A stretch of DNA of 64,000 nucleotides from Heterorhizobium halophytocola (GCF_017873095.1 NZ_JAGGJU010000004.1:1-64000); one strand, 5' to 3'; shown: positions 52,306 to 61,214, counted from the stretch's first letter. Notes: a model not told the origin generated them from the letters alone. Program-made: numbers and translations.

Positions 52306-53076
52306 ATGACCTGGTCGGCCGAGCAATATCTGAAATTCGAGGATGAACGCACGCGGCCTGCCCGTGACCTGCTGGCGCAGGTGCCGCTGGAGGACGTCCG
52401 CAATGCCTGGGATCTCGGCTGCGGGCCGGGCAATTCGACCGAATTGCTGGTCGAGCGTTTCGGCGTTACAGGCGTCCACGGGCTCGACAGCGACGACGAC
52501 ATGCTGGAAAAGGCGCGCAAGCGGCTACCCCTCACCCGCTTCGACAAGGCGGATCTGGAGGGCTGGGCACCGCCCGAACCGGCCGATCTGCTCTATGCCA
52601 ATGCCGTGTTCCAGTGGGTCCCGGACCATGTCGCGGTGCTCTGTCGGCTGATGCAGAGCCTCAGGCCCGGCGGCGTGCTGGCCGTGCAGATGCCCGACAA
52701 TCTCGGCGAACCCAGCCATATCGCCATGGAGGAAGCCGGTGCCGCCGGGCCCTGGTCGGGCGCCTTTGCCGATGGCCGGGTGCGCCGCGCCCATCTGCCG
52801 CCGCCATCCGTCTATTTCGATGCGCTGGGGCCGCTGGCGGTTCGCGTCGATGTCTGGCACACGATCTACAATCATCCGATGCCCTCGGCGCAAGCGATCG
52901 TCGAATGGGTCAAGGGCACGGGCCTTCGCCCCTATCTGGCGGCCGCCGGCGCGGATCATCAGGACGCTTATATCTCAGACTATACCGCCCGGATCGACGC
53001 GGCCTATCCGCCGATGGCCGACGGACGCCGGCTGTTGAAATTTCCACGGCTGTTCGTGGTGGCGATCAAGCGCTGA
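52306..53076 (+). CDS. tam: Trans-aconitate 2-methyltransferase
   Basis: 256 residues, the usual size. The SAM-binding motif is [20 protein letters not shown], followed by [46 protein letters not shown] and [11 protein letters not shown], matching E. coli Tam throughout. It methylates trans-aconitate, an off-product of aconitase. Ribosome site AAAGGAAA. Stands just downstream of the dehalogenase gene in the same direction (108 bp). Confidence 0.93.
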   Translation: MTWSAEQYLKFEDERTRPARDLLAQVPLEDVRNAWDLGCGPGNSTELLVERFGVTGVHGLDSDDDMLEKARKRLPLTRFDKADLEGWAPPEPADLLYANAVFQWVPDHVAVLCRLMQSLRPGGVLAVQMPDNLGEPSHIAMEEAGAAGPWSGAFADGRVRRAHLPPPSVYFDALGPLAVRVDVWHTIYNHPMPSAQAIVEWVKGTGLRPYLAAAGADHQDAYISDYTARIDAAYPPMADGRRLLKFPRLFVVAIKR

Positions 53077-53144
53077 AACTTGTAGAGAGGGCGCCGAAGG
53101 CGGCGGATACCGTGCGCCGAACCGTTCCACGAAAGACCAAGATC

Positions 53145-53393
53145 ATGCCGACCCTCTGGCCCAAACCGATCGTCCTCGCCCTTGGCGAAAACGGCGAGGA
53201 CGTGACCATCGACAGCACCGAGGCGGCGTCCTGGGCGATGATCGAGGACTGGCCGATGGAAGACGGAGAGGTGCTCGACAAGGCCCTGCTGATCTGTGCC
53301 GACGTGGTGCGCGGCAAGCGCAAGGACGAGGAGGCGCGCAAAGCCTTCCTCGAGGCGGCCATCGAAGCGGGCATTGCCATCCGGCAGACATGA
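53145..53393 (+). CDS. DUF982 domain-containing protein (82 aa)
   Basis: The compact sequence shows TIDSTEAASWAMIEDWPMEDGEVLDKAL and VVRGKRKDEEARKAFLEAAIEAGI, the DUF982 pattern, nearly restricted to Rhizobiales. Cytosolic, function unknown. ATG 53145 has a weak upstream site. It follows tam by 68 bp. Confidence 0.8.
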   Translation: MPTLWPKPIVLALGENGEDVTIDSTEAASWAMIEDWPMEDGEVLDKALLICADVVRGKRKDEEARKAFLEAAIEAGIAIRQT

Positions 53394-53497
53394 AGGCTCC
53401 AGGGATCGGCGGCTCGGATTGGGAGACACGCGTTCCTGGAGGCTTTGCATTCGCTTCTGCGCTAGTACCAAGAGGCCGGCCTTCTTGCCCGGCGGCA

Positions 53498-53518
53498 CCC
53501 CCTCTGCCCTGCCGGGCG
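53498..53518. repeat. Rhizobial intergenic repeat, copy B (partial)
   Basis: CCCCTCTGCCCTGCCGGGC is shared with the repeat at 37345; the second half of the element is not preserved here. Confidence 0.45.
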
Positions 53519-53671
53519 GTGCCTTGAAAAAGACGCAGCCGGCATGCCGAGGGAGTGTGGTCCTACAGCCTTGCGATCGTTAGCCGTCCGGCAGCTGAGC
53601 ATTCAACCCTACCCCGTCCCAGGCCAGGAAGCCGCCCCGTCATCTCCCCGGCTCCCACGCCCACGCCCCCA

Positions 53672-54192
53672 TCAATCCTTCGCCGCCCGTTGCGCCCGCA
53701 CCTTGTCCGGCAAGCCGTCATGGTCGCCGAGTGTCCGCCCCGGCCAATCGTCCCACCAGTCCCTGCGACGCGGGCGCTGCTCGGGATTGCGCGGGTAGAA
53801 GATCCGGTTGTCGTGGCGTGGCGTTTCGCCCACCACCAGAAGCTCGGCATCGCTGTTTGAATTGTTGATGAAGGTGTGGCAGATCCCCGTGCCGGCGGGA
53901 AAGCCGACGGCGTCGCCGGGCTGCAGCCGGTGCAGCGCGCCGTCGAGCCAGACATCGGCGTGCCGGCGAGCACATAGACGAATTCCTCCTCGGCGCTTTC
54001 GGCATGCGGATAGGAGGTGCGCCGGCCGGGCGGCAGACGCTCGTGGTGGATGCCGAGCCGGGTGAGCCCGAAATGCCGGGCGAGCGGCGCCCCGATCGAC
54101 AGGCGCTCGTCGTCGCCCTTGTAACGGCTGTCATCCGGGCCCTCGACGTCGCGCCAGTGGGCAATGCAATCAGGCCGCCTGCTGTCCGTCAT
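53672..54192 (-). pseudogene. Frameshifted cupin-domain protein gene
   Basis: The first part (from ATG 54192, with AGGAGA upstream) encodes DCIAHWRDVEGPDDSRYKGD and a cupin start PGRRTSYPHAESAEEEFVYVLAGTP. At about 53956 one base is missing. In the next frame the cupin continues DVWLDGALHRLQPGDAVGFP, GICHTFINNSNSDAELLVVGE and ends ..RAQRAAKD-stop at 53672. Joined, they form a normal cupin of about 170 residues. As read, translation leaves frame halfway through the barrel, so the gene is broken unless the base is a sequencing error. Confidence 0.82.
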
Positions 54193-54288
54193 CTCCACAT
54201 TCTCCTCATGGGTGGTGTGCCGCCCAGGATGGCGCGAGACGGAAGACGGATCAAGCAGCGCGCCGGCTCTTTCGCACGCGACAGGAAC

Positions 54289-54324
54289 GGCATTCTCGCG
54301 ACCATCGGGGCCGGCATTCTCGCG
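54289..54324 (+). repeat. 24-bp imperfect tandem duplication
   Basis: GGCATTCTCGCG occurs at 54289-54300 and again at 54313-54324, each followed by a GGGGCC-containing stretch. Lies in the gap upstream of the SHOCT protein gene. No role is apparent. Confidence 0.45.
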
Positions 54325-54431
54325 GCGTTGGGGCCGGCACCGGAATGCGGCCTGTCATGGCGTGGGCGCCCATGCTAGGTGTCGGCAGAGACAGAGCCTC
54401 GATAGCCTCCCCGCAACCCCGAAAAGGGACC

Positions 54432-55382
54432 ATGCCGATGACCGCACTCAGCGAACAGGGCCGCAAGACCATCGGCGAGATCGCCGCCCGCCACGCCGTC
54501 AGCCTGGAAGCGGCCGAGCATATGTTGCTGGCGGTGATGGCCGGGCACGGCAACCAGGCGCAGTTCAACCATCCCGATCTCGGCGGCATGGGCCAGTGGT
54601 CGCTGGGCGGCATGACCATGGTCGGCGACATGTTCAACAATGGGCTGAAGGCCAGAGTGGACGCGCTGTGCAGCGAGCTTTCGAGCCTTGCGCGCAATGG
54701 CGACCTGCTGGCCGCCAGCCCCGGCAGCCACCAGTCGCAAAGCCAGAGCGGCGGCGGCTACAGCAGCCAGAGCCAGGGCGGCTCCTATCCTGGCGGCCAG
54801 TCTCAGGGCCAGGGATATGCCGGGGGCGCCTTTCAAGGCGGATCGACCTCCGGCGGCGGTGCCAGCCTGTTCGTCCCCGGCAGCTTCCAGCAGAATGGCG
54901 GCTGGCCGGCGGAACTCGGCCATGCCGCATCGACCGGGGCGCAGAACGATCTGCGCTATGCGGTGTTTCCCGACACGCGCCGGCTGGCGATCGATCTGGG
55001 CGGCAAGATCACCGTCTATGATACCGGTGACCACCGTATCTCCGGCTTTTCGCAGCAGCAGAGCGGCGACCAGTCGCTGACCTTCACCTCGCAATACGGC
55101 CTTGTGCGCGTCGGCGAACTGCCGGTCGTGGGCCCGGCCGTGGCGGACGCGGCGGAACCGCCGCCGGCAGCTACCGCGCCCGACATGCAGGCCCCGGATC
55201 CGGGGCTGCAAGCTCAGGCACCCGCTCCGCGGATGGCGGAAAACACCGGTAACGCGGCGCCGGCGACTGTCGAGGACGACATCTTCGCCAAGATCGAGAA
55301 GCTGGCGGCGCTGCATGGCCGCGGCATTCTGACGGATGACGAATATCAAGCGAAAAAGGCCGAACTTCTGGCCCGCCTGTAA
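54432..55382 (+). CDS. SHOCT-domain protein with low-complexity linker
   Basis: 316 residues. N-terminal helical part (about 5-95) with EIAARHAVSLEAAEHMLLAV; a Gly/Ser/Gln-rich linker (about 100-160); a beta-rich middle (175-260) with LRYAVFPDTRRLAIDLGGKI; Pro/Ala linker; and a C-terminal SHOCT motif DIFAKIEKLAALHGRGILTD then DEYQAKKAELLARL. SHOCT domains are short oligomerisation or targeting tails; the protein's function is unknown. ATG 54432 has AAGGGA close upstream; ATG 54438 is also possible. Confidence 0.82.
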   Translation: MPMTALSEQGRKTIGEIAARHAVSLEAAEHMLLAVMAGHGNQAQFNHPDLGGMGQWSLGGMTMVGDMFNNGLKARVDALCSELSSLARNGDLLAASPGSHQSQSQSGGGYSSQSQGGSYPGGQSQGQGYAGGAFQGGSTSGGGASLFVPGSFQQNGGWPAELGHAASTGAQNDLRYAVFPDTRRLAIDLGGKITVYDTGDHRISGFSQQQSGDQSLTFTSQYGLVRVGELPVVGPAVADAAEPPPAATAPDMQAPDPGLQAQAPAPRMAENTGNAAPATVEDDIFAKIEKLAALHGRGILTDDEYQAKKAELLARL

Positions 55383-55832
55383 CCGGGCGCCGGTCTGGCT
55401 GGGCGATATCCGCGCGAAGGCTGAATAAATAATAGGCACATTTCAGTAAAAATTAAATCTTGTGCACTTTCTGTTTCTGGATTATCTCTTATCCCGGATA
55501 AGCAGGGGATCCGGCGTCCAGACGCCCGGAATGACCTGCCGGTAACATGGCCCGCAACGGCGCGGGTACACTCAAAGACATGTCAGTCTGCAGCAACGAC
55601 GCTGTGTGAATGCGAGTGCTTCCAATCGAAGCCTGTTCGCTTTCGCGCAGCGTTTTTTCGTGTGTCCGGCTGACACCAGAACAAGATCTCCGGCCTGCGG
55701 CGGCCCCCTGACGGACCAAGGGCCACGCCGGACCGGAGACGACAACAGGGAAACATCTGACAAGAGGGACCACCTCGCCCGCATGTCGCGGGCGTTCCAT
55801 GATCGACCCGGACCATTTCAAGGGGAACTGCA
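55383..55832. other. Intergenic region upstream of the formate/nitrite channel gene
   Basis: About 450 bp with no gene seen. It has an AT-rich part (55420-55490) and a perfect short palindrome CTTATCC-C-GGATAAG at 55488-55502, possible regulator site for the operon that begins at 55833. The last bases hold the ribosome site AAGGGGA. Confidence 0.4.
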
Positions 55833-56675
55833 ATGGCCTATCTCGCTCCTACCGAATTCGTCACGAAGATGATCGATGCCGGCGAATCCAAGATCTTCAT
55901 GTCGACGCGCGACACGCTCATCCGCGCCTTCATGGCAGGTGCCATCCTGGCGCTGGCCGCCGCCTTCGCCGTCACCATCAATGTCCAGACGGGCCAGCCG
56001 CTGGCCGGCGCCGTGCTCTTCCCTGTCGGCTTCTGCCTGCTCTACCTGATGGGCTTCGACCTTCTGACCGGCGTCTTCACGCTGGCGCCGCTCGCCCTGA
56101 TCGACAAGCGCCCCGGCGTCACCATCGGCGGCGTGCTGCGCAACTGGGGCCTGGTGTTCCTCGGCAATTTCGCCGGCGCCCTGACGGTGGCCGTGATGAT
56201 GGCGATCACCTTCACCTTTGCCTTCACCACCGAGCCGAATGCGGTGGGCAAGGCGATCGGCCATATCGGCGAGGGACGTACGGTGGGCTACGCGGCGCAT
56301 GGCGCCGGCGGCATGCTGACGCTGTTCGTGCGCGGCGTGCTCTGCAACTGGATGGTGTCGACCGGCGTCGTCGCCGCGATGATGTCGACCTCGCTGTCGG
56401 GCAAGGTCATCGGCATGTGGATGCCGATCATGCTGTTCTTCTACATGGGCTTCGAGCACTCGGTGGTGAACATGTTCCTGTTTCCGTCGGGCCTGATGCT
56501 GGAAGGCAATTTTTCGATCGGCGACTATCTGCTGTGGAACGAGATCCCGACCGTGCTCGGCAACCTTGTCGGCGGCCTCGCCTTTGTCGGCCTGACGCTC
56601 TACTCCACCCATGTGCGCACCGGCGCCAAGCGCAAGGCAGAGGCCGCCAAGCCGACACTGGTGGCGGCGGAGTAG
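55833..56675 (+). CDS. Formate/nitrite transporter (FNT) family channel
   Basis: 280 residues, six helices. The FNT marks are TLIRAFMAGAILALAAAFAV, GAVLFPVGFCLLYLMGFDLLTGVFT, VLRNWGLVFLGNFAGAL, and FYMGFEHSVVNMFLFPSGLM, with the central His in FEHSVVN. FNT proteins pass formate, nitrite, hydrosulfide or related monovalent anions across the inner membrane. With cyanase two genes downstream, nitrite or cyanate are good candidates (inference). Ribosome site AAGGGGA before ATG 55833. Confidence 0.9.
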   Translation: MAYLAPTEFVTKMIDAGESKIFMSTRDTLIRAFMAGAILALAAAFAVTINVQTGQPLAGAVLFPVGFCLLYLMGFDLLTGVFTLAPLALIDKRPGVTIGGVLRNWGLVFLGNFAGALTVAVMMAITFTFAFTTEPNAVGKAIGHIGEGRTVGYAAHGAGGMLTLFVRGVLCNWMVSTGVVAAMMSTSLSGKVIGMWMPIMLFFYMGFEHSVVNMFLFPSGLMLEGNFSIGDYLLWNEIPTVLGNLVGGLAFVGLTLYSTHVRTGAKRKAEAAKPTLVAAE

Positions 56676-56710
56676 TCGGGCGGTTTGCCGAGACCTCCGT
56701 CGTCGGCATT

Positions 56711-56755
56711 ACCCCCCTCTGCCTGCCGGGCATCTCCCCCTCAAGGGGGGAGATC
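56711..56755. repeat. Rhizobial palindromic intergenic repeat, copy C
   Basis: CCCCCCTCTGCCTGCCGGGC followed by TCTCCCCC..GGGGGGAGA arms. The stem can also act as a terminator for the FNT gene. Confidence 0.6.
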
Positions 56756-56910
56756 AGCTGGGCACAACCGATTGCATCCGCGCCAATCTCTACCTTGGCA
56801 GCTACAGGTTCGATGCCAACAGTGGGGCTTTTCGTGGCCGCCAAGTGATCGCCCCCCCTTGAGGCGGGGTCCGAAGGACGGGTCGAGACACGTGGCTCGA
56901 GCCAACAGTC

Positions 56911-56931
56911 CGGCAGGACAGAGGGGGGGAC
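56911..56931 (-). repeat. Rhizobial repeat, inverted copy D
   Basis: CGGCAGGACAGAGGGGGGG is the reverse complement of the CCCCCCTCTG(T/C)CCTGCCG core of copies A-C, facing copy C at about 160 bp. The pair may bracket a composite element. Confidence 0.5.
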
Positions 56932-57045
56932 CCGGCAGCAGGAACGGTCGCGATATTGCGGCCAGCCATTTCGAGACACGAATTTCCGGAATCCGCCCTC
57001 CCCTCGCCCGGACAGGACAATGCGATACACCAGATGCGGGGACAG

Positions 57046-58833
57046 ATGCCCTCCAGCCTTTCCGTCACCATCGGCCAGTATTCGGACAAGGGCCGCAAGG
57101 CCGGGAACCAGGATTTCCTTGGCGCGCTGGTGCCGGATGGCTCCGCGCTGGCGCTGAAGGGCATTGCGCTGGCGGTTGCCGACGGGATATCGACCAGCGA
57201 TGTCGGGCATGTGGCCGCCGAGACAGCGGTCAAATCCTTCCTGAGCGACTATTACTGCACCGCAGACAGCTGGCCGGTGAAGACGGCGGCGGAACGGGTG
57301 ATCTCCGCCGCCAATGCTTGGCTTGCGGCCGAGACACGCCGCAGCGCAGGCGCCTATGATCGCGACCGTGGCTATGTCACGACGCTCTCGGCCCTCGTCC
57401 TGAAGGCGCGCACCGCGCATCTCTTCCATGTCGGCGACAGCCGGATCCATCGCCTGGCCGGCCGCTCGCTCGAGCAATTGACGCAGGACCACACCGTCCG
57501 CCTGTCCTCGGCACAGGCCTATCTCGGCCGGGCGCTCGGCGTCGAGAGCCATGTCGAGATCGACCATCGCAGCCTGGCCGTTGCGCGCGGCGACATCTTC
57601 GTGATGACCACCGACGGGGTGCATGACGCAGTCGATCCGGCGACCATGGCCGCCACGATCGGGCGCAATTGCGGCGATCTCGATCTCGCAGCCCGGCTGA
57701 TCGCGGAAAAGGCGTTGGAAAACGGCAGCAACGACAATGTGACGGTGCAGATCGTCCGGATCAACGCCCTGCCCGATCCCGAGGCCGATGACTATATGGG
57801 CAGCGCCTCCGGCCTGCCGTTGCCGGCGATCCCGCAGCCGGGCGTCCAATTCGAGGGCTTCCGCATCTGCCGCACCCTGTCGTCGTCGAGCCGCAGCCAC
57901 GTGTTTCTCGCCGAAGACATGGAGACCGGCGCGCTGGCCGTGCTGAAGCTGCCATCGATCGACATGCGCGACGACCCAGACTATCTGCGCCGGTTCGCCA
58001 TGGAGGAATGGATTGCCAGGCGGATCAACAGCGCCCATGTGGCCAGAGCCTATGCCCGCGAGGCGCCCCGGCAGTGTCTGTTTGTCGCCCAGGAATTCAT
58101 CGAGGGCGAGACGCTGGAGGCGCGAATGGCCGACAGGGGGCAGATGGCGCTCGGCCCGGTTCGCGATATCGCGGGCCAGATCGCGCGTGGGCTGCGGGCC
58201 TTCCACCGGATGGAAATGCTGCACCAGGACATCCGGCCCGCCAATCTGCTGATCGACCGCACCGGCACGGTGAAGATCCTGGACTTCGGCTCGGTGCAGG
58301 TGGCCGGCGTCGACGAAGCGGTCACGGCCGCACGCGACGAGCCGATCCCCGGCACGCTGCAATACACGGCGCCCGAATGCCTGCTCGGCCATCCGGGATC
58401 CGAGCAGTCCGACCTGTTTTCGCTCGGCGTGATCACCTACCAGATGCTCACCGGCCACCTGCCCTACGGGGCCGATGCCGCGCGCATCCGCAGCCCGCGC
58501 GATCTCACCCGGCTGCGCTACCGGCCGGCAGGGCCGCGCAATCCGGCCGTCCCCGACTGGGTCGACTGCGCGCTGGAAAAGGCCGTGCATCCCGAGCCGG
58601 CCCGCCGCTACCAGGCGATCAGCGAATTCATCCACGATCTCTCCCATCCGAACCCGGCCTTCGCCCGACCCCGCAGACTGGCGCTGATCGAGCGCAATCC
58701 GCTGCGGTTCTGGCAGGGGCTTTGCCTGCTGCTGTTTTTCACCGCTGTCGCGCTGCTGTTTGCAAGTCACGGCCGGGCCGGCGAATTCCATCCGATAGAA
58801 ACGACGATCGCAAAAGAGAGGACGATTGCATGA
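57046..58833 (+). CDS. PP2C-type phosphatase / Ser-Thr kinase fusion, membrane-anchored
   Basis: 595 residues. PP2C phosphatase domain (5-245) with AGNQDFLGAL (Asp 23), ALAVADGIST, HVGDSRIHRL, MTTDGVHD and GSNDNVTVQ, all metal-binding Asp present. A protein kinase domain (about 275-530) has LAVLKLPS (Lys), HQDIRPANLLID (catalytic loop with Arg for Lys), ILDFGSVQ (DFG) and LQYTAPECLLG. The glycine loop is degenerate (LSSSSRSHVF). A C-terminal helix (FWQGLCLLLFFTAVALLF) anchors it. Such fusions often sit with nitrogen or anion transport genes and probably adjust transport by phosphorylation. Its stop overlaps cynS by four bases. Confidence 0.92.
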   Translation: MPSSLSVTIGQYSDKGRKAGNQDFLGALVPDGSALALKGIALAVADGISTSDVGHVAAETAVKSFLSDYYCTADSWPVKTAAERVISAANAWLAAETRRSAGAYDRDRGYVTTLSALVLKARTAHLFHVGDSRIHRLAGRSLEQLTQDHTVRLSSAQAYLGRALGVESHVEIDHRSLAVARGDIFVMTTDGVHDAVDPATMAATIGRNCGDLDLAARLIAEKALENGSNDNVTVQIVRINALPDPEADDYMGSASGLPLPAIPQPGVQFEGFRICRTLSSSSRSHVFLAEDMETGALAVLKLPSIDMRDDPDYLRRFAMEEWIARRINSAHVARAYAREAPRQCLFVAQEFIEGETLEARMADRGQMALGPVRDIAGQIARGLRAFHRMEMLHQDIRPANLLIDRTGTVKILDFGSVQVAGVDEAVTAARDEPIPGTLQYTAPECLLGHPGSEQSDLFSLGVITYQMLTGHLPYGADAARIRSPRDLTRLRYRPAGPRNPAVPDWVDCALEKAVHPEPARRYQAISEFIHDLSHPNPAFARPRRLALIERNPLRFWQGLCLLLFFTAVALLFASHGRAGEFHPIETTIAKERTIA

Positions 58834-59270
58834 ACAAACTGGACGTCACCGAGATGATCATGGAGCGCAAGCGCGCCACCGGCATGACCTGGGCCGAGAT
58901 TTCGCATGCCATCGGCCTGTCGGACGTGTTCACCACCTCGGCATGCCTTGGCATGAATTCGCTGCCGCGCGACAAGGCCGACCTGCTGGTCACCACGCTC
59001 GGCCTGCCGCAGGAGGCCGCGGTGGTTCTCGCCGAATACCCGACCAAGGTGTTTTCGCAGGCCGTTCCGACCGACCCGCTGATCTATCGCTTCTACGAGA
59101 TCATCGGCGTCTACGGCCAGACGCTAAAGGAACTGATCCAGGAAAAGGGTGGCGACGGCATCATGAGCGCCATCGATTTCGACATGTCGGTCGAGAAGGT
59201 GCCCTATGAGAAGGGCGACCGCATCGAGATCCGGATGAGCGGCAAGTTCCTGCCCTATAACCGCTGGTAG
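58830..59270 (+). CDS. cynS: Cyanate hydratase (cyanase)
   Basis: 146 residues. The N-terminal helical POU-like domain (KRATGMTWAEISHAIGLSD) is followed by the catalytic C-terminal part PTDPLIYRFYEIIGVYGQTLKEL then GDGIMSAIDFDMSVEK, containing the active-site Arg (YRFYE), Glu and Ser. Cyanase makes ammonia and CO2 from cyanate plus bicarbonate. It is translationally coupled (ATGA) to the phosphatase-kinase gene, and together with the FNT channel it suggests an uptake-plus-degradation module for a small N-containing anion. Confidence 0.95.
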   Translation: MNKLDVTEMIMERKRATGMTWAEISHAIGLSDVFTTSACLGMNSLPRDKADLLVTTLGLPQEAAVVLAEYPTKVFSQAVPTDPLIYRFYEIIGVYGQTLKELIQEKGGDGIMSAIDFDMSVEKVPYEKGDRIEIRMSGKFLPYNRW

Positions 59271-59337
59271 GCTGAGCGCAGACTTCGGCGGCGCCGAGCG
59301 GCACTGCCGAAGCCTGCAAAAAGGATAACGAATCCGC

Positions 59338-60231
59338 TCAGGTATGGGGACGCTCGTCCATGACGGCGAGGAGTCCCGGTTTAAAATCGACAAGTGCTTC
59401 CGTCGGCAGGTTCCACGCACTGGCATCGACCTCATCGCCTCCGGGCAGGCTGCGCATAGTCTTCCAGCCGGTCTTGCCGATTTCACCGGCGCCCTTTGAC
59501 AGGCCGAGCGCCTGTTGCTGATAGGTCTCCAGTACGGACTTCGCCTGTGGCGTCATCACCAGGTCTCCCACCTCGTTGCCCGTTAGGATCGGCAATTGAC
59601 TCGGATCCGCCTTCTGCTGGTCGAGGACACCGGCGATCGTCGCCTGCACCGATAGGGCCGCAAACGGCTTGGCAGACTCGCTCTGACCCGCCTTTCTAAG
59701 ACTTGCCGCCAATTCGCTCGCGGCAATCGCGACAAAGCCGAACTTCTTTTCCGCCAGGGCGTCATCGAGGGCCGCGGCATAATGCTGCCCGCTCACACGG
59801 TCGCCGAAGGCTGCGATCCACAGAGTGCGGTTCACCAGCCGGCCCGGCTCCAGCACTGTTGCCAGCTTCGTCGGCACATAATCGTCGAACACGACTTCCG
59901 CCTGACAGTATTTGATGCCCTGCGGCGACTGACGGGTAAAAAAACCGAATTCGTCCCGCTCGAAGGCCCTGAATCGGATCTTACCGTCGCAGGATGACAC
60001 ATAGACCTTGACGGCGTTGCCGGTCCGCTCTCCCTCCACCGTCTTCCAGTCGCCCGTATCGACACTCATATCCAAGCGGCTATAGACGACGGAGCCGTTG
60101 GTCGCGACCGTCCGGATCAGCACCCAATCGGCAAGGGCCGGTACCGGACCCGCCAGCACGGCGGGTGCTAGCATCGCCAGCAACGACCGCATCCGCCACA
60201 GCCGGTTAGATCTCTTCCACTTCGAGCACAT
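59338..60231 (-). CDS. Unrecognised exported protein (297 aa), second gene of an envelope pair
   Basis: A basic start followed by a signal peptide (MRSLLAMLAPAVLAGPVPALA) and a periplasmic protein. The N-terminal part (about 35-120) is beta-rich with two Cys (VSSCDGK, IKYCQAE) and reads WVLIRTVATNGSVVYSRLDM; the C-terminal part is helical (ALDDALAEKKFGFVAIAASELAASL). I know no family for it. A very strong site GGGGGAG precedes ATG 60231, which lies inside the end of the upstream membrane-protein gene (26-bp overlap), so translation of the two is coupled. Confidence 0.75.
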   Translation of the reverse strand: MCSKWKRSNRLWRMRSLLAMLAPAVLAGPVPALADWVLIRTVATNGSVVYSRLDMSVDTGDWKTVEGERTGNAVKVYVSSCDGKIRFRAFERDEFGFFTRQSPQGIKYCQAEVVFDDYVPTKLATVLEPGRLVNRTLWIAAFGDRVSGQHYAAALDDALAEKKFGFVAIAASELAASLRKAGQSESAKPFAALSVQATIAGVLDQQKADPSQLPILTGNEVGDLVMTPQAKSVLETYQQQALGLSKGAGEIGKTGWKTMRSLPGGDEVDASAWNLPTEALVDFKPGLLAVMDERPHT

Positions 60232-61036
60232 GGGTCTCCCCCCTCAGCTTCACGATGAAACGGGCCTTAGAGGGCGCGGCCGCACGCCGCTTCGGCCAAA
60301 TCACGGCCAGGAACTGCACAAGCAGGTAGATCAGGACGCAGAGCGAGAAGGCCGCCAGCGCCAGCGTGACCAAACTCAGGTAATTGCTGATCACAAAGAC
60401 GGTGACCCGGTCGAGATAACCGATCTTTCGATCGGTTCCCTTACCCAGTACCAGCGTCTGCAACCGGGAGCGATCTCCGGAAATGTCCGCCTGATCCAGA
60501 AGATAGACGAATTGCAGTCTGGTCTCAGCCTGGTCGAGCCCCATTGTGAACCCCACATTGCCACGCGGCGGCACGCGTGCCGCCGCGTGGATTCCGTCGC
60601 GGGAGGGGGCAACGCCCGGCGAGACCGGCAACCCAATATTGCCGCCAACCAGATACTGGGCCGCGGCGCCGGCACTGGGCAGGCGCCGCAGACACCCGGT
60701 GGCTTCGCCGCCGGAAACCGCGACATCGGATCCGGCAGAGGCATTGGGCTTGGGCGAGTCGTCTGGTCTGGCGGCAGCATCGGGTCCGGCAGAGGAATTG
60801 TCGGCTGCCGGGCATTTAAAGACGAACTCGCCGGCATTGACGGCCTGCGCCAGAGACAGATTCGAGATCCAATAGGTGATCGTCGGCACCCCCTGATCCG
60901 TGCCGAATTCGTAGCTGACATCAAGCACGCGCAGCGTCTTCGCCGTATCGAGCGCCGAATTAAACAACCACCCAACAATTCCAAGAGCAAGGGCCAACAC
61001 AAATGGCGCCGATGTTTCCTTGAAGACATTCGCCAT
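60206..61036 (-). CDS. Unrecognised membrane protein (276 aa), first gene of an envelope pair
   Basis: One helix near the N terminus (FVLALALGIVGWLFNSALDT), then a large periplasmic domain (about 35-215) containing a Pro/Ala/Asp-rich insert (SAGPDAAARPDDSPKPNASA) and a second helix pair at the C terminus (VISNYLSLVTLALAAFSLCVLIYLLVQF), followed by a basic tail. The shape is that of a two-pass inner-membrane protein with a periplasmic sensor- or scaffold-like part. I do not recognise the family. ATG 61036 has GGGGA upstream; ATG 61042 and TTG 61051 are alternatives. Convergent with cynS beyond the partner gene. Confidence 0.72.
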   Translation of the reverse strand: MANVFKETSAPFVLALALGIVGWLFNSALDTAKTLRVLDVSYEFGTDQGVPTITYWISNLSLAQAVNAGEFVFKCPAADNSSAGPDAAARPDDSPKPNASAGSDVAVSGGEATGCLRRLPSAGAAAQYLVGGNIGLPVSPGVAPSRDGIHAAARVPPRGNVGFTMGLDQAETRLQFVYLLDQADISGDRSRLQTLVLGKGTDRKIGYLDRVTVFVISNYLSLVTLALAAFSLCVLIYLLVQFLAVIWPKRRAAAPSKARFIVKLRGETHVLEVEEI

Positions 61037-61214
61037 TTCCATTCCCCGCAACTCTACACGAAAATCAAAGACAACACAGCAATCATATTAATTTTTTTCT
61101 TAGCAATAGTCCATCTTGCTTGAATTCCAATTACCCTTGAATGCGCAGCAGATCTGTCCAGATAAAGCCGGACCTCTTTCGCCCCATGCCATCACGACGT
61201 TCAAGGAGCCCCAG

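Larger units (their letters stand above)
56676..57045. other. Intergenic region with repeat elements inside the channel-kinase-cyanase cluster
   Basis: About 370 bp. It holds a full repeat copy (56711-56755) whose TCTCCCCC/GGGGGAGA arms can form a hairpin just after the channel gene, and an inverted partner near 56911-56931. No gene was found. The kinase gene may therefore have its own promoter here. Confidence 0.5.

Noticed and set aside
55383-55420. GTAACC just after the SHOCT gene stop as a SigF-type promoter for the FNT gene
   Set aside because: Sixteen bases downstream the sequence is GGGC, not CGAA or CGTC, and the distance to the FNT gene is over 400 bp.
56428-58791. 787-codon minus-strand frame opposite the PP2C/kinase gene
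   Set aside because: No recognisable domain; the plus-strand frame has complete phosphatase and kinase motifs.
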